Source of the DNA: Saccharomyces paradoxus
Taxonomy: Eukaryota; Ascomycota; Saccharomycetes; Saccharomycetales; Saccharomycetaceae
Direction of reading: 5' to 3'
Length of the DNA: 64,000 nucleotides
NCBI RefSeq assembly: GCF_002079055.1
Contig: NC_047488.1
Coordinates: 496,001-560,000 of the forward strand
In this document: positions 9,676 to 27,340 of the stretch, piece by piece
Position numbering within the stretch: the stretch's first letter is position 1
Layout: every line of letters begins with the position of its first letter
Notes under the pieces: model-generated
What the model saw: the letters and a program-made list of their open reading frames with translations, nothing else
What the model was told of the DNA's origin: nothing
Database searches by the model: none
Program-made: the position numbers and the translations under genes

Positions 9676-9930
9676 TGGTCTTATGAAATTCACCAAGGCA
9701 AAGTCAGCGTAATTATTTATGGTTAATTCATCTACCAGCTTGGTATTGCATACTATATTTGGCCTGTTCGTTTAATTTCAGCCACATAATAGTAGGGAAA
9801 AATCGTTGCGAGTGACCGAAAGTAAAAAATACGGATTCGTGTCTATAAAACCTGAGAGGCATCTATTTATTTACTTTTGTTCTGTTATCTAAGTGAATCC
9901 TATATGGATACCCCTTTGTGTCGACATATT

Positions 9931-11208
9931 TTATGTTTGATTCCCGTGGACAACCATACTATTTCTCTTTTTCTTATGGGTGGAGGAAACAGTTCTTGTA
10001 ACACCGGAAGGCACTGAGATTGTGGGAGATGTACTAGGATCGTTATTATGCGTTACGTTTGTTTTACCACTGCTTGAGCTCGGTTTTCTGATGGAGGCTG
10101 TCCTTTTGACACCAGGTAGAACCGGGGATGCAGATTTGGGAATAGAGCCCGATGACAGCAAAGGTGACGCAGTATAGAAACTTCTTCTTTTATTGTTACT
10201 GCTATTACCATTGGAGGATGAATCGTTTGGGTTCGGTGTCTTTCTTAATTTGACCATCTTAATAGGAAGCATGTCCACTGCGTTGCTATTATTCGAAGTG
10301 TCAGCGTTGTTACTTTCGAGCTGAGCTTGCACATTCTTCTTCAGGTTTTGAACTACCGCACCTTTATTACTCATCCTCTCATCATTTTTTTTCAAAACGT
10401 CATTCAAATCCATCTTTTCGGCAAAAGTTGATATCAGATTTTCGTTTGTCTGGTAGAGATTTAGCCAACTTTGTAGGTTTAACTCATCCAAAGAGTGAGA
10501 GATTATCTTGCTTAATTTTGAATCCTTTTCTGTTTCCAGAAATTTCAAATCTTTAACAGAGTCATTGAATTTATTTAAATTCAATTCTATATCTGAATTT
10601 GAACTGGTGTCTGAGCCATAGTTTAAATTTTGATTACTTAATTCTAACTCTAACAAACTGATTTTTTCATTTAATTTGGAAATTTCATCAGAATAGTGAT
10701 CTCTGTAGAGATTTTGTGATTCCAGTAGTGAATTGTAGTTGATTTCCATATTTTGTAATTTTTCAGAACATGATTTTTCGACGGCACTAGAATTTTTCGC
10801 CAATTTACCCAATTCATCCATGTTCTCCTTTTGTTCATTGTAACGGTTACTCAATTCGCTATAATCTTTCTCTAGTTCCTTTAGCTTCTTGTTCTTTCTT
10901 TCGAATATCGAGTTGAGATTTTCGTTTTCGTTCTTCAGAAGATTTAAATTCTCTAATAGTTTTGATTCTTTGGATTGTGCTAATTCCAACTTGCTCAATA
11001 AATTTTGAGATTGCGTAGTCAATTGTAAATTTGTTTTTGTCAACATATCAATCTGGTCGTGAAGTGATTCAATGACTCTGGAGGATGAAGCATTTTGGCT
11101 AGTAGTATTTCTATCTTTTGTGGGGGAACTTTCCAAGTTCGCCATGAAAATATTATGGTGAGGTGCCAACTTACTTGGGGAAGCCTGAGTATTGTCTTGG
11201 TCGGACAT
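9931..11208 (-). CDS. SHE3: She3, Myo4-She2 mRNA transport adaptor
   Basis: She3 links the myosin motor Myo4 to the RNA-binding protein She2, carrying ASH1 and other mRNAs, as well as cortical ER, to the bud. The product is 425 residues, as in S. cerevisiae. The N-terminal half is coiled coil (about residues 45-195, rich in Leu/Glu/Lys heptads) and is the Myo4-binding part. The C-terminal half is Ser/Asn/Lys-rich and basic (KRRSFYTASPLLSSG) and binds She2 and RNA. Start is the ATG at 11208. It is divergent from CCZ1 across a 290-bp promoter that contains a Reb1 site. Confidence 0.95.
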   Translation of the reverse strand: MSDQDNTQASPSKLAPHHNIFMANLESSPTKDRNTTSQNASSSRVIESLHDQIDMLTKTNLQLTTQSQNLLSKLELAQSKESKLLENLNLLKNENENLNSIFERKNKKLKELEKDYSELSNRYNEQKENMDELGKLAKNSSAVEKSCSEKLQNMEINYNSLLESQNLYRDHYSDEISKLNEKISLLELELSNQNLNYGSDTSSNSDIELNLNKFNDSVKDLKFLETEKDSKLSKIISHSLDELNLQSWLNLYQTNENLISTFAEKMDLNDVLKKNDERMSNKGAVVQNLKKNVQAQLESNNADTSNNSNAVDMLPIKMVKLRKTPNPNDSSSNGNSSNNKRRSFYTASPLLSSGSIPKSASPVLPGVKRTASIRKPSSSSGKTNVTHNNDPSTSPTISVPSGVTRTVSSTHKKKRNSMVVHGNQT

Positions 11209-11363
11209 CTTACGCAGAAGTAGTGTCGATGAGTCTTGATGTGCTTGATAGACAAGCTACTGTTTGGAAACCCTTTCGAAATACAGATACACATAGCAAC
11301 AAATCAATAAACAAAAAGCAATAATAGTAATAAAGCTTTCGCCCGAACAAAAGGCGAAACACG

Positions 11364-11370
11364 CGGGTAA
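11364..11370 (-). promoter_or_regulatory. Reb1 site in the SHE3/CCZ1 divergent promoter
   Basis: CGGGTAA, the reverse complement of the Reb1 core TTACCCG. It is 156 bp from the SHE3 ATG and 129 bp from the CCZ1 ATG, so it is placed to organise both promoters. Confidence 0.55.
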
Positions 11371-11498
11371 CTATTCAGACTACTTATGGCGATGACAATA
11401 ACATGCAATAACAACAATAGGAAGTTGTTTCATTTGAAGTGGAACCAAACATAAGTGGTAAATCGCACAACTATTTGATTGATGCATGGAAGGAGGAT

Positions 11499-13616
11499 AT
11501 GAGGCTACGATATATTACGGTTTTTGATCCATCAAGATCTACCAACGAAGATGACACTTTTAAGCAGTTGTTGCTGTTCCATTATTTTGGCAGTACTGAA
11601 TCGGTACCCTCTTTAAACGAAAAGCTGTCCATCATAGGAGTAATTCAGGGCATTTGGTCACTTACAAGTTCAAGCTCAAATAATGACGGCAAGAATTTGG
11701 AAAAAATTATAGAGCTGAACAATGATATTATTTTTTGCATTAAAGTGGAATCAAGATTTTTCATCAGTCTAGCAATTTCAGATATCAATGATACTCAGAG
11801 TACGATACCTTTTCAATATTTCAATGCTTACTTATGGCTTAGTTACAAATTTTTCAAACTACTCAATGGGCCATTTAGCAGATTTAACAAGGACTTCAAT
11901 AAACTGACGGATTTGTTGAACGAATTTGTTATCCCGTTCTGGAATGATATTTATTTAAATTTAGAAACCATAACAAACAGGTCATTTACTGTAGTGTGGC
12001 CCGGTTTCTATAAGAAGGCGAATTTCCAGCATGCCTCTTATAACCCAGTAGACAAAAAAACTATCAAAGAATCATGGGATGCTATAATCTTGCAAAAAAT
12101 ACTGTTAGATAAAAGGAGTTACTTGGGACTAAAAGACATTTTGGTTTATCACTTGCCGAAGCGCACCAAGGCAGATAATAAGGAATCTATAGGAAGTAAA
12201 ACGTATGGACTAGTAAGGAACTTTACCAGTGATCTGAACACATTACCGGATATTTCTAATTGGTTGTACCATTTGCACTGCACCTATGGCGAAATATCAA
12301 GCCATATATTAACAGGAAATGTCCATTTCAAAGAGGAGCTACAAGTAGAAGAAGAACAAGAGCGAAGTCAAACTACAGGTGAAAGAGAAGGAGAAGAAGA
12401 ACCACAAGAGGAGCAGCGGCAGGTGCACCAAGACGCTTCGCAAAACAATACAAACGAACTTTCCCTATCGGAAAGAGTGCTACATAATGTAACACTCCCC
12501 ATTTCGTTTGCATACGACGCCATACACGAAGTGAGTGCCACAACTGGTGTTTCGAGTAGCTTATCCATGATAATGGAATATGTACCGAAGCCCCATTGGC
12601 CGTTTATGCCATCATCCAACAAAAATGCCGACAACAATAAATACTCAAGTATTGATGATAACACAAATTCGAATGCCACATTGATGACAGAATCAGAAAC
12701 TGTTGGGGGAACGATAGATAACTCGAGATTTGGTTTCTTAATATCCCCGTTGAATTCCGACCTGTTACCATCATCATACCAAGCCCTAAAGCTGAATTTG
12801 AATTTCGAAAACTCGAAAAACAGTGAGGGTTTTTATAATTGTCTATTTTGGTATTTTGACGATTTTTTAATTGTTATTGTCTGTGAACCGCACTTCAACA
12901 AGATCTGTGAAAGGGACTATCTAAAGGATCTGAGTTTCCAATTGTGTCAGAGTATGAAATCCCTGAACAATGAAATTTTAAACTCTCAAAATTTTAGTAA
13001 CGTGGAATCCTTCGCTTATGTGATCAGAGACAGTGCCACTGGTGAAATTGACTCATCTGTTCCATTTGGGTCTCCAAAAATGACTTCGGATGAGAATATT
13101 TCAACTTTGCAACTAGCAATCAATGGTATAGATCAGTTCATAAACGATAATTCAAACTCACTATCGCTTGCTAATTGGAATCCAATAACTATCATGGGCG
13201 GTTTCAATGCTAGCAGCAAAAAAAATATTACACAAGGATGTGAAAACGGAGTAAACGATAATAATCAAACATTCAAAAGAAAATATCTAAACTTTTTAAA
13301 TTTAATGAGCGCGGAAAAGTTATGGGACTTACAGATTGACGTCTTACAGTTCTTGGTCAGCTTACAGAACTCGAAGAGAGACCCAGAATACTTTCAGGAA
13401 GAAAGGTTATTAAAATTAAACAATGGCGTTTTATGTTACATCAAAGAAACCAACTCGAAATTAATTATCATCATCAAAAACTGGTTCCACAATGATGGCG
13501 CGACGAAGGCTATAAAACAAAGAAACCGTTTTAGTTCAGGTGCCTCCAAAGGAAGTTCATTGTTCCAAAGTCTAGGGCGTGACGTGACGGATTGGTGGGA
13601 ATCTAGAGAGATTTGA
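11499..13616 (+). CDS. CCZ1: Ccz1, subunit of the Mon1-Ccz1 GEF for Ypt7
   Basis: Ccz1 forms with Mon1 the guanine nucleotide exchange factor that activates the Rab7 homologue Ypt7 on late endosomes, vacuoles and autophagosomes. I start at the ATG at 11499 (MRLRYITVFDPSRS), giving 705 residues; S. cerevisiae has 704 and an equivalent start. The frame stays open 20 codons further upstream but without an ATG. The N-terminal part is the longin-like region. The middle, around residues 290-330, is a Glu/Gln-rich low-complexity linker (EEEQERSQ, EGEEEPQEEQ). The C-terminus ends RDVTDWWESREI. Several upstream ATGs lie in the 115 bp before the start. The downstream neighbour AGP2 is convergent. Confidence 0.93.
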   Translation: MRLRYITVFDPSRSTNEDDTFKQLLLFHYFGSTESVPSLNEKLSIIGVIQGIWSLTSSSSNNDGKNLEKIIELNNDIIFCIKVESRFFISLAISDINDTQSTIPFQYFNAYLWLSYKFFKLLNGPFSRFNKDFNKLTDLLNEFVIPFWNDIYLNLETITNRSFTVVWPGFYKKANFQHASYNPVDKKTIKESWDAIILQKILLDKRSYLGLKDILVYHLPKRTKADNKESIGSKTYGLVRNFTSDLNTLPDISNWLYHLHCTYGEISSHILTGNVHFKEELQVEEEQERSQTTGEREGEEEPQEEQRQVHQDASQNNTNELSLSERVLHNVTLPISFAYDAIHEVSATTGVSSSLSMIMEYVPKPHWPFMPSSNKNADNNKYSSIDDNTNSNATLMTESETVGGTIDNSRFGFLISPLNSDLLPSSYQALKLNLNFENSKNSEGFYNCLFWYFDDFLIVIVCEPHFNKICERDYLKDLSFQLCQSMKSLNNEILNSQNFSNVESFAYVIRDSATGEIDSSVPFGSPKMTSDENISTLQLAINGIDQFINDNSNSLSLANWNPITIMGGFNASSKKNITQGCENGVNDNNQTFKRKYLNFLNLMSAEKLWDLQIDVLQFLVSLQNSKRDPEYFQEERLLKLNNGVLCYIKETNSKLIIIIKNWFHNDGATKAIKQRNRFSSGASKGSSLFQSLGRDVTDWWESREI

Positions 13617-13977
13617 AAAATGTAAGGTTCAGCATTCGATAAATATAGAAGTAAATAGGCGATTTTAAAAAAAATGAGAAAAATGGGCAAAATGGGGATC
13701 ATAGCATAATTATTTACATACAGATCCAAAAAATGACGAGGTAACAATGAAAGACGAATAAATATCAATAGTAAACAAAAAAAAAAATCAAATAATTATT
13801 GGAAAGACAGTGAAAAGATCATAAAAAACGCCCTTCAAGTAATATGAATATAAGAAAGACCAACCTTATCGAAGGAAAAGATCAAAAAAGTGCAAGCAAA
13901 CATATCCGACGGATCACAATATTAATCCGGCAATAAATTTGATGCAGACAGTTTATTAATATAATAGCATGACTGCA
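13617..13977. other. Convergent intergenic region CCZ1-AGP2
   Basis: 361 bp between converging stops. It is A-rich on the plus strand, consistent with two back-to-back 3' ends. I see no gene, repeat or clear structure. Confidence 0.6.
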
Positions 13978-15768
13978 TTATGCTTTGCTGTAATATTGAA
14001 ATTTTTCGAAGGAGCTTTCAATTTCATGGTTTTCAATTTCGGTTAGCTCTTTGGAAAAGTCAATTTCATGCGGATTTTTGAAGTTATCCCTACCACGTTT
14101 CCAAATAAATTTGTAACCCACATATATACCAATGTTGATGAACACCATTAAATACGAGAACAAAAAATCTTGTGTGTTCCATAATTTAGGAAAGAAAACG
14201 GTGTAGCCCTGTATAAAAATCATTGCGGAGCACGAAACCAGGCCGATGATGGCAGTATATGGTTGGCCCCACGAACGGAATGGCAACTTGGGTAAGGAAT
14301 CTTGTTGGACACGGTAGGCCCTTCTGAAAAATAAATAGATGATACAAAGGACGACGAAATTAATCAGTTGGGAGGCAGTAATCAAGTTAATTAACCAATT
14401 CAACACAACCGCACTATTAGAATTCAGTTGCAAAAGGCTGACCAACGCCCATACTAAAGATATGCCCACAGAGTAAATGGGCACACCATGCCTATTGCAT
14501 CTAGTGAAGATTTTTGGCGCGTAACCATCTAATGCCATACCATAAAATGTTCTAGACGAGCAATAAGTGTAAGCGTTACCGGCAGAAAAGGCAGCTGTTA
14601 TCAAGGCTATATTAACAATGTCAGGTAATATTCTAATTTTCAGATTATTCATTGCGATGACATAAGGTGAAGAACCGGCACCAGGCCTTGCTTCATTAAT
14701 TGCTGCTGTTAAGTCAGGATCATTTGGGGAACACACAATCCCAACACAAAGACAACTCCCTAAAAACAAAAATGTTAATCTCACGAACACTTGTTTGAAT
14801 GCCTTGGGCAATACTTTTCTTGGCCGCTTGACTTCCCCCGCTAACATGGAAATATACTCACCACCAGCTATGGTAAACGATGCCTGAATCAAGCAAGCTA
14901 AAAACCCCTGGAAGTAACCTGAAGATTTTCCGACATCATTGCCATCGGGAAAATATTTCTTGAATGGGCTCTCGCCATAATTGCGAAACCCGTAGCGATC
15001 ATGCTTAGGGTTTCCACCCAACATGGTGATGAATGTGAATATAAATAAGCCAAGTGCAAGAATGATTTTGAAAGAAGCCAACCAAAATTCCATTTCACCG
15101 TAATATTTGACCGCACAAATCGAAATAAGCAGGTATAAAACGACTTGAACAGCGAGAGGAATACCAGCAGAATAATCATCTCTCCAGTAATGTATAATTG
15201 TATTAACAGAAACGATTTCAAAAGGAATTTGTACGCATTCTAGAAACCAGAAATTCCAACTAGCCATGACAGCCAATGAATCATCAACACATTTCGTAGC
15301 TAGTCTCAAAAAGGGGGAACTTACAGGGAAAAAGCAGACCATTTCTGCTGTAGACACCGTAATGCAAAGTATTGGAACACACCAAAGAGCAAATGCCAAT
15401 AATAAAGAGGCGGGCCCTCCACGGTATAAAGCTTTTCCGATGGCCACGAATAGCGCCGTACCAATGACACCGGAAATAGCAATCAACTGAACGTGTCTAT
15501 TTTCTAGCTTACGTCGAGTTTCCGTGGAAAATAAAAGATAAGTCCTTGAATCCTCATCAATAGATGATCCTCTATCCTCATGTTCATCAACGTGCACTTC
15601 TCCCGCTTCGGGTATAGTGCTTATGCGAGCTACTGACTCAGAAGGGTCCAACCATCCTTCACTAGGTTCGATACTCTTTATTCGAGTGGTTGTTGCCCTG
15701 TATTTGTTTTTATCATACTCAAAATCATCGTCGTTTTCGTAATCGATGGTCATACGTTCCTTTGTCAT
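13978..15768 (-). CDS. AGP2: Plasma-membrane permease/sensor of the APC family
   Basis: Agp2 is an amino-acid/polyamine/carnitine permease-like protein that in S. cerevisiae also acts as a plasma-membrane sensor for polyamine and carnitine uptake. I use the ATG at 15768 (MTKERMTIDYEND), giving 596 residues, the S. cerevisiae length; the eight codons upstream begin with TTG. An N-terminal cytosolic tail of about 90 residues is followed by the APC core, starting HVQLIAISGVIGTALFVAIG. About 12 hydrophobic spans are visible, with the conserved FTIAGGEYISMLAGEVKRPR loop. The tail ends SSFEKFQYYSKA. The promoter holds a GATAA-containing palindrome and a short tandem duplication. Confidence 0.95.
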   Translation of the reverse strand: MTKERMTIDYENDDDFEYDKNKYRATTTRIKSIEPSEGWLDPSESVARISTIPEAGEVHVDEHEDRGSSIDEDSRTYLLFSTETRRKLENRHVQLIAISGVIGTALFVAIGKALYRGGPASLLLAFALWCVPILCITVSTAEMVCFFPVSSPFLRLATKCVDDSLAVMASWNFWFLECVQIPFEIVSVNTIIHYWRDDYSAGIPLAVQVVLYLLISICAVKYYGEMEFWLASFKIILALGLFIFTFITMLGGNPKHDRYGFRNYGESPFKKYFPDGNDVGKSSGYFQGFLACLIQASFTIAGGEYISMLAGEVKRPRKVLPKAFKQVFVRLTFLFLGSCLCVGIVCSPNDPDLTAAINEARPGAGSSPYVIAMNNLKIRILPDIVNIALITAAFSAGNAYTYCSSRTFYGMALDGYAPKIFTRCNRHGVPIYSVGISLVWALVSLLQLNSNSAVVLNWLINLITASQLINFVVLCIIYLFFRRAYRVQQDSLPKLPFRSWGQPYTAIIGLVSCSAMIFIQGYTVFFPKLWNTQDFLFSYLMVFINIGIYVGYKFIWKRGRDNFKNPHEIDFSKELTEIENHEIESSFEKFQYYSKA

Positions 15769-16142
15769 GTATGGCAAAAGTTCTGGAAGCAAAATGTAGG
15801 CGTATCTTAGGGGGCAGGGCTGAAGAAAGACTATTGTTTTAAATTATCCCTATTAGTATCGTAAAGCAAGGGAGCTAACACGAGATAATCTCAATACGAT
15901 GTATGGTGATACGATGTATAGTGAACTAACGATACCTTTACTCCTGAATTACATAAATTAAAGCAGGCAACATGTCGAGATCCGTTTGCCATTGAACAGT
16001 TCTAAAAAGGGTTCTTTTTTTATACATGTAGCTTTACGGTGCGGCGCCGACACCCCGCTTAATCAATGACGCTGACTTATGGTTTTCGGGACGTATGGAT
16101 ATAGTTATTTGTTGTCGCAGTATATAGTATAGAATGCAGAAA
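15769..16142. other. Intergenic: AGP2 promoter and HSL7 3' region
   Basis: 374 bp. It contains a near-palindrome GAGATAATCTC (15882-15892) with a GATAA core, then a 15-bp unit ATACGATGTATGGTG (15894-15908) repeated immediately as ATACGATGTATAGTG (15909-15923). No ORF of its own is convincing. Confidence 0.6.
15894..15923. repeat. 15-bp tandem duplication in the AGP2 promoter
   Basis: Two adjacent copies of a 15-mer that differ at one base. They lie 126-155 bp upstream of the AGP2 ATG. Confidence 0.7.
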
Positions 16143-18626
16143 TCACAAAGGCAGGGAAAAGGCTCTGCCGCAGACATTATGTAACGTCGAAGCACCAGTC
16201 TTGACTCTGACATGAATTTCTGGAGCATCTTCCTCGAGGTCTTCGTGTCTTGGTGATTCGTTAGAAGAATCGGGTGCCTTAGTCGATTTGAGGTCAAACA
16301 TAGGCTTGTTGATAGAACTTAGGTGGCCCGGTCTAGCAGTTTCGCTGAGTCCATGAATATCTTGTACACTTTGCCAACCGGTTTCCAGATTGGATAAGAA
16401 CCCCTGCTCTTCTTCGTTTTCAATGTCTTGATCAAGATCAATTTGATTATCTAACTTTTGATTGGTTGTCGCTGAATAATGGCGATTATGGCCTGACGTT
16501 TTAATGTCATCAGTAACCATAGATCTGGGAATAGTGATGCTTGTTGCAGCAACCACTGAATTGTAATTTGACAACATAAGATATATGAAACTCTCCAAAG
16601 ACCATTCATACCAAATTTTTTGTTCTGTATCCGAATGTATCCGTGACATCAACACAGAAAGTTCGGAATCATCTATAAAGGGTATTGGTTGTTTCAAAGG
16701 GAAAATTATTGGAGACCATGAGGTCATATTTGGGGTATGATCACACTTTTTGATTAGATTTTCTTCTTGTCTGGTATTCATTAGCGTTTCTTCACTGAAT
16801 TTCAAGCGGACTGTGCTATCATTGGGCAAAGTCGACAAGAATATATTGTTATATAAGTTTGCCGAGAAGAACCCAATAAAGCCATGGATTTCACCACGGT
16901 GCTTTATCTTAAATTCATTCAATGAACTTTGAGAAAACTTGACTGTGAAATCATCATCTTCTTGGCCAACATCATTTTGCGCCATGGGATGCTCGAACCG
17001 CCAAACTTCGTTTACCCTCGAGGATAATATGCAGTATGGCACTCTGTGGACTATCCAAGGCGCCTCCAAAGAGCGATTTGTTTGTAAAAGTTTTTGGTAA
17101 AATAATGGCGATGAAATTGGTGCGATGTAGGAAGAGTATGATCTCGGTATAAAGATCGTGTCATTGTGCGAATGATACTTTTCAACAGACCAAAGACATT
17201 CGGGTGATAGTTCATTACAACCAAATGAACCCAGGAGTTCACTTATGCACAAATCTACCTGCATACGCTTTTCTGACGGCTCATTGATTTGCCATTTAGT
17301 CATATCCTCCTTGATCAATTTCACCCTGTTATCCCAGTGGTCAAAGTTTCTTTTTTGCAAATACAAGTATGCCTGTGGATTTTTTTCAATGGCAACTATA
17401 GAAACCTTACTGTCCATAAACAACATTGATATTATCTTGAAAGTTCGATCCACTAGGGGTCCTCTCCCTGCACCGGCAACCAGAACCACTAATGGCCTCT
17501 TGGTACTCGCTCGTGGAGCAAGATCTTGAAGCGCTTCCAATATGGCGGATTCGTAAAGGTCGTATTTCACCAAATCTTTTTCAAAGGTCAAATATGTGGA
17601 ATTTAATAAATTATCTGAATGGGGCTTCAAAGGCGGCATTATCCTAGACTCCTCTTGAAGCAAAAGTTGACGATTACCATTGGAGTTTAATACTTTGTCA
17701 CCCCTTTTCAATAAATAATTTATATATTCCAAATAGGCAGATTCCCCGCCCTTAACATCGTTAGCGTATTTCTCCATCCCATGCAATATCACGCATAATT
17801 CATTACCCAAAATTTGTGAATCTCCATTAATTTTCTGGAACTTTAAAATCAAATTCTGATTGAACTTGTGTAAGACGGGATAATCGTACTGATTACTGGC
17901 AAATATGGATGAAGAGACCAAAAGACACGAGACGGGTTCGGCTAACCATCTGTTCAGCACATAAGAAGGCGTCCTGGTTCTTGGCAAAGCCAAAGAGATA
18001 GTCAATGATGGATGGTATTCGCATAGTTTTCGCACGGTATTCCACAGTTCCCAAGTTGCCAATGGATCGCTGTCTTCGTAAAGTGGCAGAGAGATGGATA
18101 TGGTTAATGCAGGTGTAGTGAAGACGACCGGATTTTGCAGAAGCCTATAAATCATCTGCCCATACAATTGCAGATTGGACAGGTCGCGTGGAGGCGCCAA
18201 TATTAGCTTATTGATTCCAACAAACCTTGCGTACTTACATTCGTTTAGAAGGACCTTTAAGCCAAGATCTCTTACAGTAGGATCACGACTCTCCAACTCT
18301 AGCCAAGAGGATAACAGCCCTATATAAGACGGCGTGTCGTCATTGTCTAGCTTGTTGACATTGAACGGAGGTATGCAGATATCCTGCAACTGCGGCTCGG
18401 GAACTCGAAGCGGTTTCCAGTTCTGTATGGATTGTCTTTGGAATTCTTTGAAAACTTGCCCAACTATCTCCTTATATCTTGGCGTTGTTATAGGGAGCAA
18501 AACATAATCGTAGTTACTAGGCAGTTCCGGCGCATGACTAGATACATTATCTAGGAAACGTGACTTTTTGCTGTGTTTTTTATGATTAAACCCTGGTTTG
18601 ACACCAACAAATACGTTACTATGCAT
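16143..18626 (-). CDS. HSL7: Protein arginine methyltransferase (PRMT5 homologue), Swe1 regulator
   Basis: Hsl7 binds Hsl1 at the bud neck and delivers Swe1 for degradation in the morphogenesis checkpoint; it is the yeast PRMT5-type methyltransferase. I use the ATG at 18626 ([13 protein letters not shown]), giving 827 residues, identical to the S. cerevisiae length; the upstream in-frame extension starts only at a GTG. An N-terminal TIM-barrel-like region precedes the SAM-binding motif [15 protein letters not shown] (about residue 400). The PRMT5-type double-glutamate loop is visible as [16 protein letters not shown] Ser/Asp/Glu-rich C-terminal tail ends GRAFSLPL. It is divergent from CKS1, another cell-cycle gene. 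Confidence 0.95.
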   Translation of the reverse strand: MHSNVFVGVKPGFNHKKHSKKSRFLDNVSSHAPELPSNYDYVLLPITTPRYKEIVGQVFKEFQRQSIQNWKPLRVPEPQLQDICIPPFNVNKLDNDDTPSYIGLLSSWLELESRDPTVRDLGLKVLLNECKYARFVGINKLILAPPRDLSNLQLYGQMIYRLLQNPVVFTTPALTISISLPLYEDSDPLATWELWNTVRKLCEYHPSLTISLALPRTRTPSYVLNRWLAEPVSCLLVSSSIFASNQYDYPVLHKFNQNLILKFQKINGDSQILGNELCVILHGMEKYANDVKGGESAYLEYINYLLKRGDKVLNSNGNRQLLLQEESRIMPPLKPHSDNLLNSTYLTFEKDLVKYDLYESAILEALQDLAPRASTKRPLVVLVAGAGRGPLVDRTFKIISMLFMDSKVSIVAIEKNPQAYLYLQKRNFDHWDNRVKLIKEDMTKWQINEPSEKRMQVDLCISELLGSFGCNELSPECLWSVEKYHSHNDTIFIPRSYSSYIAPISSPLFYQKLLQTNRSLEAPWIVHRVPYCILSSRVNEVWRFEHPMAQNDVGQEDDDFTVKFSQSSLNEFKIKHRGEIHGFIGFFSANLYNNIFLSTLPNDSTVRLKFSEETLMNTRQEENLIKKCDHTPNMTSWSPIIFPLKQPIPFIDDSELSVLMSRIHSDTEQKIWYEWSLESFIYLMLSNYNSVVAATSITIPRSMVTDDIKTSGHNRHYSATTNQKLDNQIDLDQDIENEEEQGFLSNLETGWQSVQDIHGLSETARPGHLSSINKPMFDLKSTKAPDSSNESPRHEDLEEDAPEIHVRVKTGASTLHNVCGRAFSLPL

Positions 18627-19171
18627 ATGCAAACTGAACCCTTTGTATATATAAAAATTATATGTATAAAAGAAGAGGAACGCCCGCACAATTCCACGCA
18701 CACACTTTCACACACGCAATTTGCAATAGTTCCTATAGGGCTTGGAAACAGGATCACAAGCTACTCGAAATTGTGATTTTTCTAAGTCATACATGCACAG
18801 TGTATAAAGCCATTTGTTTCAAAAAATATAAAAACGCTGTATTGCGTGCTATTTCGGGTTCCATTTTTGATTGTTTATTTTTTTTTGGGCGGACCCTGTA
18901 CAAAGTGAGGGTTCGAACAGTTTTCAGATAAAACAATTCTCAAGCCCGAAAGTTTGTTCTAGGGCGCAAAAGGCGGGTAATGAAGAGTGATTTTTCTTGT
19001 CTCGTGGTGTGAGATAAATAAAGAATGGAGCTTTAATGCATGAAAGGACAGCGGGTGGTAGTAAAGTGAACATCTGTAGTATACATTGCAACTTTTTCGT
19101 AAGTTCTTGGAACTGCTGGCCGCGTTGGATACAACTAGATTTGCACGCACTTACTCTCATCTTACAGTGCT
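18627..19171. other. Divergent promoter HSL7-CKS1
   Basis: 545 bp serving two cell-cycle genes. A Reb1 core (CGGGTAA, 18974-18980) lies 192 bp upstream of CKS1. Short open frames occur on both strands, but I see no convincing gene. GGTTCGAA at about 18909 resembles a tRNA B box but has no A box or cloverleaf partner. No MCB (ACGCGT) or SCB element was seen. Confidence 0.6.
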
Positions 19172-19522
19172 ATGTATCATCACTATCACGCCTTCCAGGG
19201 CAGAAAACTTACCGACCAGGAGAGAGCACGAGTGCTGGAGTTTCAGGATTCCATTCACTATTCTCCGCGGTACTCAGACGATAACTATGAATACAGGCAC
19301 GTGATGTTACCTAAGGCCATGCTAAAAGTCATTCCATCGGATTACTTCAATTCGGAAGTGGGGACCCTGCGCATATTGACGGAAGACGAATGGAGAGGTC
19401 TTGGAATCACACAGTCCTTGGGGTGGGAGCATTATGAATGTCATGCGCCAGAACCGCACATTTTACTATTCAAAAGGCCGCTGAACTACGAGGCTGAACT
19501 GAGGGCAGCGACTGCTGCCGCT

Positions 19523-19561
<39 letters not shown>

Positions 19562-19609
19562 ACACAATCGATTTCGAACGATATGCAAGTCCCACCCCAA
19601 ATCTCCTAG
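19172..19609 (+). CDS. CKS1: Cyclin-dependent kinase subunit (Cks/Suc1 family)
   Basis: Cks1 binds the Cdc28 kinase and reads phosphothreonine on substrates, promoting multisite phosphorylation, and it also acts at promoters. The product is 145 residues (150 in S. cerevisiae). Family hallmarks are [20 protein letters not shown] near the N-terminus, the [20 protein letters not shown] block, and HEPH-like anion-site residues in [18 protein letters not shown] poly-Gln run of 13 residues near the C-terminus, encoded by a (CAACAG) repeat, accounts for much of the length difference. Start is the ATG at 19172. It is divergent from HSL7 and followed by MEC1 in tandem. Confidence 0.96.
19523..19561 (+). 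repeat. (CAACAG)6-CAA hexanucleotide repeat in CKS1
   Basis: A perfect alternating CAA/CAG array of 13 codons encoding polyglutamine. It is prone to slippage in 6-bp steps, so its length should vary between strains. Confidence 0.9.
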
Positions 19610-27069
<7,460 letters not shown>

Positions 27070-27340
27070 GTAATTCGTATCATTTTCGGTAACAAACCAA
27101 CTTTCCCTTGATCTAGCCATCAATGCAGATCATTTTCTCCGGCGGAGTTAAGAAATCCTTATCCCCGCTTTTTGGCACACTATCCTTTCGAACAGGGATG
27201 TTGACACCATATAAGTTAGCATAATATATATGTATATATTAATACAAAGGACTATCTCACATAACAAAAGGAGAGCAAGCTAACTCAAAACCTTATTTAT
27301 AGGAGCCAAACAAAAAAGAAAATCTGCGGAGCAAATTATT

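Noticed and set aside
11439-11498. 20-codon N-terminal extension of CCZ1
   Set aside because: The frame is open but begins with GTG; the first ATG (11499) gives the family start and length.
18905-18920. GGTTCGAA, resembling a tRNA B box
   Set aside because: It lacks the CC that completes the B box and has no A box or cloverleaf-forming sequence upstream.
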